Shown: piece after piece, positions 23,116-35,588 of the stretch
Layout of the letters: every line of letters begins with the position of its first letter
Numbering within the stretch: position 1 is the first letter of the stretch
Assembly (NCBI RefSeq): GCF_964275005.1
Contig: NC_092704.1
Span: 13,142,871 to 13,206,870, forward strand
Length of the DNA stretch: 64,000 nucleotides
DNA from: Diadema setosum
Taxonomy: Eukaryota > Echinodermata > Echinoidea > Diadematoida > Diadematidae
Direction: 5' to 3'
Translations under genes and position numbers: made by a program
Notes under the pieces: model-generated
The model's database searches: none
Told to the model about the DNA's origin: nothing
The model's input: the letters and a program-made list of their open reading frames with translations, nothing else

Positions 23116-23908
23116 TAAGGGAACCCGGGACAAAGAGGAACACAGAGCAAAGTGTAACACCCCCGCTAAACCTATATAATATATTCAGTCTTGAATCTAA
23201 AGCTCATGCACCAAGATCCCTCAAGGGAGGCTCCATCTTTTGACATCAGAGCTGTGTCAATGAATTATTGTATGTGTGTCTTTAGGGAAAATATCTGTTT
23301 TGCATACCTCAAAACCAACAATTGATCATTATATACTTTATGCCAAATTATCATGCTTCTCTGAAATAGTATCTCGAAAACCATGGTAACAACGATGTAT
23401 GGATTTCAATTCAATTCAATTCAGTTCAAAATGATTTTATTTCCATATAAAGTAATACAAAGTAATTTAAGCTTCCATAAATCGTGATATCAGGGCTAGC
23501 AAATATTGGCCGACGTCACAGTGATGCGTGTTGGAAAAAATTATACATGGTTGGGGCAAAGTAGACGGGGCAAGGTGGAACATGTTAACTAATGGGCTTG
23601 TGGGTAAAATGAAGTTTGTTGCGTTTCCACGCACGCCGCACGCCGCATGCCTTGCGTTCTGTATTCCACTTTGCCCCAAACGGTCTGGCGCACGTCAGGG
23701 GCAAATCGGAATTTTCATATTTTTTTCAAATTCACAGTAATTGATAAAACTGATAATTTGAAAACAAATTTTACTGCCATTTGTTAGCGGTAGTCCTCAG
23801 GTAATAGTATGAACAACAACAACAACAATATCTTGCTTTACTCTGCTTTGAATTCCCGTTTTGGCTGGACAAACATTTTTGGTCCACTTTTCCCCGGGTT
23901 CCCCTATA
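23116..23908. mobile_element. TIR element with AGGGAACCCGGG ends
   Basis: The left end AGGGAACCCGGGACAAAG and the inverted right end AGGGGAACCCGGGGAAAAG match over about 25 bp and are flanked by TATA-rich sequence. Internal motifs of the type GGGGCAAAGTxGAAC occur on both strands (near 23555, 23571 and 23660-23675). No transposase is visible, so it is non-autonomous. A LINE-type 3' tail sits inside it at 23405-23440. Confidence 0.72.
23405..23440 (-). mobile_element. LINE 3' tail remnant on minus strand
   Basis: On - it reads GGAAATAAAATCATTTTGAA then (CTGAATTGAATTG). A GGAAATAAA followed by an (AATTG)n tail resembles the 3' ends of other LINE or SINE copies in the window. It is too short to classify further. 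Confidence 0.4.
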
Positions 23909-25956
23909 TTATGGTCTCTTAATCATGATCCACGTATGAACCCATCATTATAGAGTACCAAAGAAACAATCATCAATCATGTAAAAGTTTTATTTTATTA
24001 TGGAAAACATACATTCAGTCAAAAAAATTGATTAGTTGGTAGTGTCTTAGGGTGAAACCCTCTGTAAACTGCATCTCATTCACAGGCTGGACACGCTTTC
24101 GTTTAAATTTACAGATGGATTTTTTTGAGCGGTTAAACAAGGAGTCTTCTTTCTTTTCTTTTCATTTTTGTCCAAGAACCTCCGGGCTGAGTTTGAGTGG
24201 TAAATAATCCTTGCGAATCATTTCGCTGAAACAAAACATGCTGTCGCTATGGTTTACTTAGACGTGAAATACGAAAGATTTTGAATACTTCAAGAATCTA
24301 ACATAAGTTTTCGTGTGTCAATGAATAATTGTTTAAAGAATATGAAAACTGAAATGCTCCTTCTTCACATGTGGGAAACGAAAGACAACCATCTGTCAAC
24401 CAGTAAAGGGGATCAGCGAATACCTGATGGATAAAAGTCACAGTAAAAGGAGGAGGTCCGAATGCAACAGGCAATGGCGCGAACAAGGTGGAAGTTGAAT
24501 GAATTCAGCTCACAGGTGAATTTCGAACCATTCATCGAAGTGTTTGCAAGGGATGTATTATACGGGAAAGGGTCTCCGCTCCTCTTCTTTTGCTTCCTCT
24601 TCTTCCTTTTGATCTGATTCTTCCTCTGATTCTTCTCGTTCTTAATTGTTATTCATGTCTTTTTTGTCGCATTGTCCGCTTTCCAAGTCTAACTGGAAGA
24701 TGGCATCACACACACAGCACAAAAGAATTATTTTGGAGCTATTGTTGGAACCAGCTCTTCTTGATAATGAACGTCACGCCTCGCCGAGTCACTGTGCGCT
24801 GTGATAACAATCTCGGAGCAGAAACCTTGGAAGAAAAGCTAGCAGTTCAGTGACCAGACAAACTTGTCTAAGTTATACTCCTTCCCTCCTCCCCCTCCTC
24901 CCACACTATACATTATCATCGCATTTGACTGCTAAATAATATGATGACATTTCACAGCACTGACTGCTAAACGTGCTAAAGATGAACGTTCTATTTGGTT
25001 CGGTGATGGTTTGAAATGATTGTGATTATCCTTGTCACGCGTCATATGTTTCATTCTGTGTGTTTTTGTTTTTTAAAATCTGATTTCGTGTTTCTTTTTG
25101 GTAGGGATGTTTCTTTTGGTTGCTGTTGCTTTCAATGGGACGCTTTCGGTCTCTGCAGATGTATACAATGTTCTTCGAGCATGGTAAACCATTCGACTAA
25201 CCGCAAGCGACGTCATTAAAGGGGAAATTTACCCTAACATTAAATAAACCTCAAAAGAAAGAGAAAAATATTCCCTACATAATAGTACAAAAAAATGACT
25301 AAAATCGAAAAAGAAATAAGAAAGATATTTTTCTCTTTCCTATGAAATCGATATTCATTGCGCGTTGTTAAAAGAAAAAAATATATTCCATTGTACACGA
25401 GAATATGAATGCAGGATTTGGCTTTAGAAAGCGAAACTGTCATCTGGGATTCATGCCGTATTCGACATCCAACTCTTGCGAGGGCTGGACCACGGAGATG
25501 GAACTGTTTCCAACTTCCTGCTTGGACATCATGCCGTTGGGGGAAAAAAAAAATCGGTCCAAATGTACGCACAGGCTATCCCGGAAGTGACCCTCAAAAT
25601 AGGTCTATTGAATCGAGATTAGAATGCGATCTTTTTTGTTTTCGAGAGCACAGCTAGGCCTGTTTAAAACGTCTGAGTAATCGTGAGTATACATAGCCGA
25701 CTGCATGGATAAAATAAATGCGGGGGCTCTCTATCGGAAATCGTTTTGTCTTGATTGCCATTTGCTTACTAGGAGTGATATCATAATTATACTTGGTAGC
25801 AGTTTAATCCGCTTGCCATGTAATACGATACAAAATCTGTTCGGTTCCTATACACGACACAAAGCTCGTCAACCCGTTTGTTTGACAGCTCTCTCCGCGC
25901 AGCAGGCCAAGGCTCTGCACACTTCCGATGATTTTTACTGTACGAGAGAACTATCT
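23909..25956. other. Intergenic, no gene recognised
   Basis: Frames of up to 110 codons occur but none resembles a known protein. A TTAAAGGGGAAATTTACCC end at 25216 resembles the end of TTAA-type MITEs, as does TTAAAGGGGAATTTATCCC at 31696. No matching right end was found. Confidence 0.4.
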
Positions 25957-26093
25957 AGGGGCATTTCATATAAAAACATTTTGTGCGACAAATTTGTAGG
26001 ACAAATTTGCTCTCATCCAATCAGATGCAAGGATTTCAGTAGCTTAAAACAGTTTGTCAGAAAAATATCTGACAAAATGCTTCATGAATTGCC
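25957..26093. mobile_element. Small MITE with imperfect TIRs
   Basis: The left end GGGGCATTTCATATAAAAAC and the inverted right end AGGCAATTCATGAAGCATTT are imperfect inverted repeats, both leading into ATTTTGT. Inside, TTTGTCAGA and TCTGACAAA (26053-26076) form a perfect 9-bp hairpin. 137 bp, non-coding. Confidence 0.55.
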
Positions 26094-27518
26094 TGCCTAG
26101 ACTTGTGAGTTGATATAAGACTTCGACTACTTAAGACGGCAAACCCTTGCGTCTTACTTTACTTGAAGACAGAAATCGAGATTCCGAGGGTTAGCATCTT
26201 CGCAAAAAAAAAAAAACAAACAAACAAACAAACAAACAAGCGTAAAATAAAACAAATCACGCAAAAATACTTGCATTGTATTTTGGTGAAAATATGCACC
26301 GAAATGTGGCTTTTCATGAACCTGTGGTCTACAGAGGAGAACCTGTGAATCCGGCATTAGATATTATCTACCGGATATTTTGACACACGTCAGCCTATAG
26401 TACCCCGTGGGACCAGGAACCAGATATACTACGTGCAACTTTATCATTAGTCACAATAAGGTAGCAGCAGATAAACTTGTCAGAACCAATGTTGGTAGCT
26501 GACTGTCAAACCATCTTGATATGGATGTATAACCGGTCCGGAAAATTTCGATTTTTCCCCTCGTGATAATAAGGATATATCGGTTACAACCTGACTTCCG
26601 ACAGTTCATGAGTGGGAATTATGGCTCACATGGTAGATCATCTACTTGTACCAAGGTGTTGACTCGGTCGGCTCACTCGAACATAATAAACTATAGTAGT
26701 ATCGCTCATTTTGGAAACGAGCCGAGAGGTGGGGTTGAAAGAGGAAGAGGACGTGATCTGCTCGTATTTTTTTCTACCTATTGTTTTTTTCAATAGAGAG
26801 TAAGAAAGTAACAAAAATAATAACAACAACAACTGTGCTGTTAAAAACAGCCTGTACATTTTCTTCGGCTTCCAAATCCATTCGTGATTTTTCTCTTACG
26901 CAGCGTTTGTACACGTGCCGCGTGGTTCAGCAGGGAGCTAACGACTGCAGGGCAACGCATGACTGACTCGCCGTGCCGTGCCGTCAGCGAGACGTGTTTA
27001 CAAGTGCAGCGATCCAGTACTATTGCATGTAGCTTCTCACAGCGTGTATGCAAAAAGTCAGTTCATCTCGGTGCATTCATACCATTTGTTCGTCTTAGTT
27101 GGGGAGGATTTCAGAGTAAAAGCCAATTTTGTTCGAGTGTTTTTATCAGTCTCGAAGTCAAACTCCGAAGCAACATCACCCTACCTTCTTACGTCCGAGA
27201 AATTTTTGACTTCTGCATCGGTGTGTCCACCTGCTCGAACTCCAGCAAAGGCACAAAAACGAGGACTAGTCCTCGGCGTCTCACCTGACGAACACCGCTC
27301 GTTTGAGGTTCCCTGCATCCTACCGAGGTAGGACGTAGGTTTTCATTGGAGTCAGAGGTGGAGAAGATCTGAAGGTAAGATGATCGCTTCTGGCTACAGG
27401 TCTTCAGCTGAAACATGTGACATTGTCACGCACCTTCTTTATGTTTTATTTTTCTACCCGTCTTAATGTAGCTACGTCAGAGATATAGATGCCTACATCA
27501 AAATATGCATTCAATCAT
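26094..27518. other. Intergenic; GC-richer block 26880-27380
   Basis: No recognised exon. The block near 26880-27380 is richer in GC and CpG than its surroundings and ends with a donor-like GAAG|GTAAGATG at about 27373. It could be a promoter or non-coding first exon, but nothing here proves it. Confidence 0.35.
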
Positions 27519-27658
27519 ATTTAGTGGAAAAAATGAGCAAAGTCAAAGAAAATGGGATTCCATCGGGATTCGATCCCGAGATCTCCGGATTGCTATCCCG
27601 GTGCTGTTGAATCCCGATGATATCCCATTGTCTTTTCTCATTTTTCCACTAATAAATT
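27519..27658. mobile_element. Palindromic element enclosing a tRNA-like B-box
   Basis: The flanks TTTAGTGGAAAAAATGAGCA and (inverted) ATTAGTGGAAAAATGAGAAA are inverted repeats of about 35 bp. Between them, on -, is a tRNA-like segment with a B-box-like GGGATCGAATCCC and a preceding GGGATAGCAATCCGGAGATC. It is 140 bp in total. A full tRNA fold is not evident. Confidence 0.7.
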
Positions 27659-30600
27659 ATATTCATTTCTGGTCAGTTTCCTTCTATTTTCGTTTGTTTC
27701 AATTATTTATCTACAAAATAATACATTTACCAGTCTTGTTTGAAAGGAACCTTCCGGTAGTGTTGAAGTGAGACGGTATTCATTCTGTCAATTCTGTCAA
27801 CTTCATTTAAACTTTAATAGTGTAATGAACGAATATTCGGGTAGCTGAACCAAAATGTTTTAGTCCTTGAAGAAAACAAACAAAAGTTTCAAAATGAGCA
27901 TAGAAACGTGAGAAAACCGAGAGGCATGGACCAACTTGGACATGACAGGACTATTAAATCACGATGGTATTTTTATTTTCGACAATGTTTACGTTATGAA
28001 TTTCCATACATTGTTATTTATAATTCTTTACTTGAACAATCTTAGGATAAGACAGGACTAACTTGCTGTCCCCTTAGGGAGCAGCTTCCAGAATGCTAGT
28101 TCATTGCATGGTCCGGAATTCCAGGAGAAAATGTCACATACTTGTGTGGAATAAGTGAATGCAGGAATATTGATATAACGCATCAGAGACGTTAAGGGAA
28201 ACGGGACAATCCGTTCATAAGTAATGAAATGTTTAAGTCTTGATATTTCACCATCGCCGGATGAGAAGACTACAAGTGGCTGAGGCGTTACTGCTGACGA
28301 TATAGAAATATCAAAATAATTCCACAAAATTCATTCTTCTATAAAAACTATACACATTCCTTCGAATTGTTGCTGACATAAAAAGGGTAGCATCACGTGC
28401 CCCTTGCCTCCTAAAAGAGCCAAGTGAATTGCTCTTTCGTTATGCTAGAAAAATGGACTGTTGAATTCTATTTGTATTTTCTTTCTATCGTTCTGCAGTG
28501 ATGTCTCGAACTATTATAGACATGAACTAATGTAGACATTATTGCTAGTTCATGGCTACTTTAAATATTCATAGTTTTGACCGGATTGTTCAAGTTTCCT
28601 TGTTTTCACTGGTATGTTCTACTAGTAATGATACATTCTTACAATTCACATGGAAATTTGAGTTGAATTCCCCTTTTCAAAAGGCAAGCTAACTATATAA
28701 ACATCACACACCTCTAATTGTCTCATCAGCATTGTTTTGAAAGCAGTTATAGATTACGATATCTCAGAAGCGTGATAAGGGGACATTAAAATTTTGGAAG
28801 AATTCATACACGAGGATAAGGATTCCATCTCTTCCTCTTTTTCTCTTTCTTTCTCTCTCTCTCTCTCTCTCTTCCTCTGAATGGTAAAGCAAGCTTCGGG
28901 CATTTATTGTTATCTGGTAATATGATGTCAATTCGATGCAAACTAAAATTACCAATTTGTACGGAGAGAGATGCCGAAAGAGTCTAGAAATGAGCATTGC
29001 TTCTCTTTAAGCTTTGTTACAGTGCTGCGTAGATCAGTAAATAGGTCCATTCCCATGACATATTCAACACATTTTGATGGCCACCACAACTGTATTCGAC
29101 AGTAGGTTAATGTGTACGGCTGTGAGGTCACAACAACAAAAGAACTCGTATGACTGGTATCGGAATCGTTTTGAAATCACTGTTAGACATAACAGCAATA
29201 GGAGATCGCAATTTTGTGATGTGTGCAAGCACGCGTAACACATAGAGACATAAAAAGGCAAAAAAGCTGAACTACATCCAGACACTTAGTCAATCATAAG
29301 TATACACACACGGACTGAATTACGTCTGTGTGCCCGATGCATTCACATTGTGCGGAATGTAGACATTGCTGTTTTACAGAACCAAACGCACTGATCTCTT
29401 CAAAGAACAGTGGCCAAACCTTGCAAAGAGGAAACGTCGTACTTCGCGTTGTTCATACGTACCCAGTCAATGATACATTGTGTCAATATCGGATATCCAT
29501 CTATACAGCACTTTCATTTTATTGTGTATGTTACTTTCATATTATTTTCATCTGTCTCGTGATTTTCTCTTCTGGCAAATGTCTGGATAATCACGTCCGT
29601 GTCTTTCACCCACCGAGTTTTTGGACAATGTTGTTACAGATATCATTCATTAATTTTAATTTATTTCATTCAATATCAACACTTTGCCATCATTAGATCA
29701 ACATCTCTGAATTTGACCGCATGATTTATTTATACATGAGTATTATACGATTGACCTCTTTTCATCTATTAAATCTGAAAAAAAAAAATGAAATCAGAAA
29801 GAAAAGACAACCTTTTAAAATTCAATTTTCCCAAATTTCTAATTTTGATGAGAAAACTTTAATATTCTAAAATATGTTGCCAATTTAAGGAACAAAGGTA
29901 AATTTAGCAAGATTCGGGCTTTTGAAAATTTGCATCAGAAACAACTAGAGTTTATAAATTATGGACAACTTAGGGATCTAATATCAGAATTATCTACTCT
30001 GCTTAGAGGATTTTGGAAAGGCCATATCAAATTCTTCACACATGAATCCGGGATATGTTTGTAAGAGAATATTATTTACTTCATCCTATTCCTCTTCCCC
30101 TTCTTGGGTATACTCGCACACTTCTTGCTTTTCGCCAAGCGACATGTTACCACTTCTCGATTTCCGACTTCCTCCAACGGTCATCCCTACATGGATACAA
30201 TTTACGTTGTCTATAAATTATACTGCTTGGTATCGAACATTGATATTGCTTTCATGTTTGCTCATCGCCCTCTTATGGTGAGAGTGCAGCTGCCTGTTGC
30301 GGGTGTTTTGTTGTTGTTAGTTTTTTTTTTCTTTCCCCGATCATCCTTTCTTACTGCTAATGTTTCATGCCTGTGGCGAACCGTTTGATCTGACATAGTC
30401 TCATATTATGTTCGACTTTTGAGATTGTGAAAACCCACAGAAAGAAAACAGCAATGGTTAGACTTTATTTTTACTTCCGTCTTTTAAAGCTCTACCATGT
30501 CAAAGAACATTTGGCAGATAATATTGACATAAAGGTAAAATGTTGAAATGCAAAATCATGTACATCACAAAAGTACTAATACTTATTCACAGTGCCGCGA

Positions 30601-31131
30601 TATCTACTTGCTTTTAGTATAAGTGTTCGAATAAGACAAACGACAACAACAGCAACAACAACACATTCAGACAAGTTCCCGAGAAATAGATGTTCACAGT
30701 GAAAGCGTCATAGGAATCTGTCCTCTTCTGCTAGGCAGCCGAATTTAAATTTAATTTCAATTTAGAATTTAAATATGAACGTGCGGCGTGGTATTGCTTT
30801 TACAGCCATTACAATTTTGATGCTCAATTTAAAAATCGACGATTGAAACTTTGATTCCATTCCAGCTTATTTCTGCTGCGTTATTGTAGCACTGACGAGA
30901 AAGCAAAAGCTTACAGTCACTGTCTCCTTGCGTTATTTCCGAGCCATGCAGCTACAAATGAAAGTGTTTACGTCAACTTCCGGTTGCCACGAGATTGAAT
31001 GCCTGACTCATTTTGAAGATACAATATTGCCAGATGGTAAATTGGTCATCAAAACTCATCAATTTATTTGAAAATAGGGATTTTTATAGTCATCAAAAGA
31101 AAGAAATGAAACATTGTCACCTGACTTACTT
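27659..31131. other. Intergenic, no gene recognised
   Basis: About 3.5 kb without credible exons. It contains a (CT)n tract at 28845-28871. Frames of about 90-120 codons (29328-29696, 30104-30388) have no recognisable domains. Confidence 0.45.
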
Positions 31132-31551
31132 ATTGTTGATATTCGGGATTATTGCTTTTTGAAAACGGAATAAGGGGAACGACACGATGACGATTGTAAA
31201 AATTTATGATTAACAAATCATGCTCTTCATTTTTTCCCTCTGGGTGCTGGAAGCACGTCATAATATACCATACTGCAGAAAATAGTATGGGCTACAAATC
31301 ATTGTTAGTGAGTGATTTCGCTTCTTGCCGTTTTGTTGAATTAATTGTTGATATTCGGAATTTTTGCTTTTTGAAAACGGAATACGGGGAAAGACACGAT
31401 AGTAAAAATCTACGATTAACAAAGCATGCTCTTCATTTTTTTCCCTGTGGGTGTTGGAAGCACGTCACAATCTATCATACTGGAGAAAATAGTATGATCT
31501 ACAAATCATTGTTAGTGAGTGATTCCCTTTTTGCCGTTTTGTTGAATCATC
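31132..31551 (+). repeat. Two-copy tandem duplication, period 212 bp
   Basis: ATTGTTGATATTCGG recurs at 31132 and 31344. It is followed in both copies by TTTTGAAAACGGAATA, GATTAACAAA, CATGCTCTTCATTTTT, GGAAGCACGTCA and ACAAATCATTGTTAGTGAGT. Divergence is modest (scattered substitutions and short indels). A 121-codon frame across it is a by-product. Confidence 0.92.
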
Positions 31552-33117
31552 TTTCGAAATACATTATATGATTAATGACAAGAACCATTATCAAAATGAT
31601 CGTAAAAATGTAATCCAAGATATAAACACGATTATGGGACATTAACTTATCTCTCAACTATCTGTTTTTGTTGTTGTAGTTGTTCTTGTTATCATTAAAG
31701 GGGAATTTATCCCATAAGTAAGTGGATTCAGAAGAATGCAAAAGATAATTACTGAAGACAGTCACATTCAAGTATATTGGGACACAACTTTTTTTTTTTT
31801 TTTTTTTTTTTTTAGGGATGTGTTCATATCGGGCTATACCATCAACAGACATTTGATTCCTGCGTCCAGAAAGTAAAACTCATTGTTTATGCACAATCAT
31901 GAAGGCGGAAGTGACAGTATCATGTCCAAATTCCGTTCAATATTTCACTTTTCTCTCTTTCAACAGTCGGGGGCGGGGGGGGGGGGGGGTGAGGACCTTG
32001 AAGAATGATAAGAAGAAAACGGCGATGTGAAAAATATCCCAAATTGAATGTTCGTCATTACACAATCATCGAATTATATGTGTATTCATAAACAAAAACC
32101 CGTAGTCACGATCTTACCTAATCACAGCTGTCACCGTCCAGATATAAGTCGACGGAATAAAGAGTGACGAGACAGGATTCAATCAAAACAGTGACGGTGT
32201 AAAACCTGTTTTTATTCCCTCTCAAAAAGACATAATAGAAGATAAAAACTAGCCATTATAAAACATTATCAAAACATATAACTCATCAACTACTGAAGTG
32301 AATCACAATCAGATCCCCGTTGCTATATAGAAACTTCGCATTTAAACGCAACTCGAAAAATCAAACGCAAGCAAGTCTCTTTCATCAGAAAAACTTATAC
32401 GCTTGATGTGAAGTCGCAAATGGAGTTTCCATCAACGAGGCCCAGGTTAAAGTGGTAGCAAGCAACCATTGGAACTTTGCGCTGTATACTAGTACCTTCC
32501 GAAGAACTATGGAGGTTAATGACTGTTGCCGGGGACTTGAACAAGGTACTTCGTGATTGAAAGTCCGTGCTGGTCTTAACTACCGAGTCACAGCAAGATA
32601 GGAAAGTCCATTCCACGTTCTATAGATTACTTTAGTCAACTAAAACGTGCAGTATAGTTAAATGAAAGAAACCCGAGGAAACCCGTTGAAATCGGACAAA
32701 CAACAAACATAGAAGAATGTGAAATATACAACCTGGTTTACTAGAACAGTGATATCGGTTGCAGTGCAAAGTCACGATACAATAAAAGGTGAAAATATGA
32801 TTTTAGAACTCAGTAAGTCTCTCATTCGCTGGCTCAAAAATTTTCCTGTCCTTATATTTCCTTTGAAAAACACAAACAAGTAATATACGTTAAATTTGTA
32901 TCATATAAATATATAATAATTTCTTATAAATATACTCTCAAAACATGAAGTGGTAAATCAATATTTTTAAATGTTGTCACTCCTCTAACCTTTTTGTAAA
33001 TAATAAATTCAACTCTCGAAATGTACTATACACCATTTCAGAAAAGGTAAATACAACATTTTGAGTGTTAAATGTAAAATTTTTAAAAAGGTTGAATGTA
33101 TGCTTAGAATTTATCTT

Positions 33118-33173
<56 letters not shown>

Positions 33174-34304
33174 AACCGTTTACCTCTCGTTTTATTAGAG
33201 CTGCAACTTTTTGGAATAGTAATATCTCTGTATAGGAAAGGATGTCCCTTGTACCGACCAAATGCGGACAAAAAAAAAAGATTAATTCATTTTCCCCTCA
33301 CAAACCAATGAGGGAATATTGTGAAGAGATATAAGACATTGCCTTGTTTACTTGTGGCCTGTAGCACTGTTCCGAATAAAAATGTTGTACATCTTTCGCT
33401 TTCACTAATCTATGTATTCCTATATACCAATCATGCCAATATCTTATAGAAAGGAAAGCGCTGATTTAGATTTCCCGTGCATATTCACGTGACCACGTAG
33501 GACGACGAGTCTTTTTAAGGCTACGGTGAACTTCTTTATCACCAATGAGATCCATTGGTGTGTTTACAAAGCTGCCTTTAGTGTTAATGGGGTTTGTAGA
33601 ATGCAGCAAAGTTTGCAGGCCTTGTGTACATAGAAAAGGCCAGCATGGACGCGTGGAACAACTACACAAGTATCATAATAAAACTATACTCCCAACTTGT
33701 AACCAGTGGCATTCGTTACGTTGTCTCAATATACTGTTCGCGAACAAAAAGATCCTGACTAATAAAAAGCAGACAATATGAAAACAGGGTTTGTATTGCT
33801 CTTCTCAAGGGCATTTCGTTCCCAGGACTCGGGATACTGTAAACGTCATAATCATTCGACCTGCTTCCTGACCATGAAAAGTGAAAACAAAATCAGCATG
33901 ACATCAAAGCATCAGTCAAACAACTACTCCGCCAACCGCCGGACGGTGTAGATAGACTGCATGACTATGATTTCTGTTTTTCTCTTTTCTCAGTCGTGAC
34001 ACTGTGTCGCGTTCAACCAAATTTATAGCATGAAACTTTCGGCGTCTTCGCCATATAGTGCTATTCATTTTTTTTGCGAAAGAGCGTTTTCGACGTCCCA
34101 AAGAAAAAGAAGTAACATAATAATTGTCCTCTTTAATAGTAAGCAGCAGAAGTACGACTTTCATTTTTTGAGTCATGTGGTTGAAGTGTTGTTGAAAGCT
34201 TGAGATGGGGGTGGGGTAATTTTGTAATGAACACATTAAAAAGAAATATCCTGAACATTGAAAGCACTCGCACTACGCTGAAAATCCCCCATGCTGATAA
34301 TCAT
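31552..34304. other. Intergenic, no gene recognised
   Basis: It holds T-run 31791-31813, G15 at 31975-31989 and (TA)n at 33122-33171. A - strand frame at 33466-33669 and others nearby have no recognised similarity. Confidence 0.45.
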
Positions 34305-34800
34305 TAGGCGTTTTCACATCAGCCCGATGTTTCGAAATAGCGCGCTATTTTCTGACTTGAGAAATTTTCCCAATAGCGAAATAGCGCGCTATTTGATAAT
34401 GTGAACACAAATTAGCGCTCTTATTGTATCGCTCTGATCGAGAAAATTTCTCGACTCCAACTCGGGAAATTTTTGAAATAGCGGAATAGTAGCGCGCTAT
34501 TTGATAATGTGAAAACGACTCAAGAAATTAGCGCGATGAATCCCATCATGCCTAGCGTGTGTGACCCGATCGATCGAGGCAAATTGCACACAAATCAAGA
34601 GGAATTTTTGAGAGGGCACACACATTACTGATGCTGTTTGCACATACTCAGCTGTCGAATTAGCTATTTTAAAATTTTTAACTATTCGGGCTACCCCCTC
34701 TTCGGGCTGATGTGAATAAGAAATGAAGTAGCGCTCTAATTCGCAATCGCGGAAAATATTTCGAGCTTGGATTTTTATCGGGCTGATGTGAAAACGCCTA
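34305..34800. mobile_element. MITE with perfect 24-bp TIRs
   Basis: TAGGCGTTTTCACATCAGCC (and four more bases) at 34305-34328 is matched perfectly and inverted at 34777-34800. The outer TA on each side could be a TA target duplication. Inside lie two copies of the perfect 16-bp palindrome AAATAGCGCGCTATTT (34335-34350, 34379-34394) and a third imperfect one near 34483-34501. Non-coding, 496 bp. Confidence 0.9.
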
Positions 34801-35580
34801 GTGATACACCCGCATTTCAAATTTGAATGTCTGCTGATTGTAGTAAAGTATAGGCATGGAGGTAGAAAAGAGACTACCTCCATGGTATAGGGAAGCGAAA
34901 GTGCCCTACCGCCGGACGCGCAAAGCGCCATAGGATATAATGATCGCGATCGAATCATCCCAAGTTGGTCTACATTGGTAAATGATCCCGATCGGATCGC
35001 CATAATGTGAAAGTACCCTGAGTACTGTATTCTCGGACAACATCTCAAGATTTCAATTAGGATATTACCAGTCTATATTGGTGAATTATCAGGAGATTTT
35101 ATCTCAAGATCTTCAATCTTCAGATAAATCACGAGCTGGTAAAGTCTGCTAGTTAAGAGACAAATATAGTTGAGCAATTATTTCAGTCATTAAAAACAGT
35201 CCTCAACAAGAATGATAGCGATGATTATGGTGATCTGTGTGTGTTGATAATACTGTGCAAATGTTGACGAATAATATTTCTTTCAGTCGAAGAGCCTGCT
35301 CTTTGTTGTGGTGGTTTTTTTTTTTTTCTCTCATGGTCATATATATACCTCATTTTTTCATCATTTAGAGTATTACAAGAGACAAACTTTACGGGCTGCA
35401 GGATAACAGAATAAAAGTTATCTTTACTTCCTATTTCTTAATTTCATGATAGGACCTTTATTACTAAGAATATACTTTAGAATAACAGTGAACGAAATTA
35501 TTTTTGGTATTCTGATGGTACTGTCTTTTGCTATCGACGTGTCTTTGTGAATAAAACGTCTATTTGTGCTTTCCCACTAC
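34801..35580. other. Upstream region or intron of the GPCR gene
   Basis: No coding exon recognised. The stretch ends in a pyrimidine-rich tract (TTTGTGCTTTCCCACTACAG) directly before the GPCR coding exon, so at least its last part is intron if that acceptor is used. Confidence 0.5.
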
Positions 35581-35582
35581 AG
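35563..35582 (+). promoter_or_regulatory. Predicted splice acceptor before the GPCR start codon
   Basis: TTTGTGCTTTCCCACTACAG is a strong pyrimidine tract plus AG. An exon beginning at 35583 would have a 6-nt leader (TGAAAG) before the ATG. The leader includes an in-frame TGA. This implies a non-coding 5' exon further upstream, with the whole ORF in the last exon, a common GPCR layout. Confidence 0.6.
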
Positions 35583-35588
35583 TGAAAG

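Noticed and set aside
34497-35048. 183-codon minus-strand frame
   Set aside because: It spans the edge of the MITE at 34305-34800 into unique DNA and has no recognisable domain.
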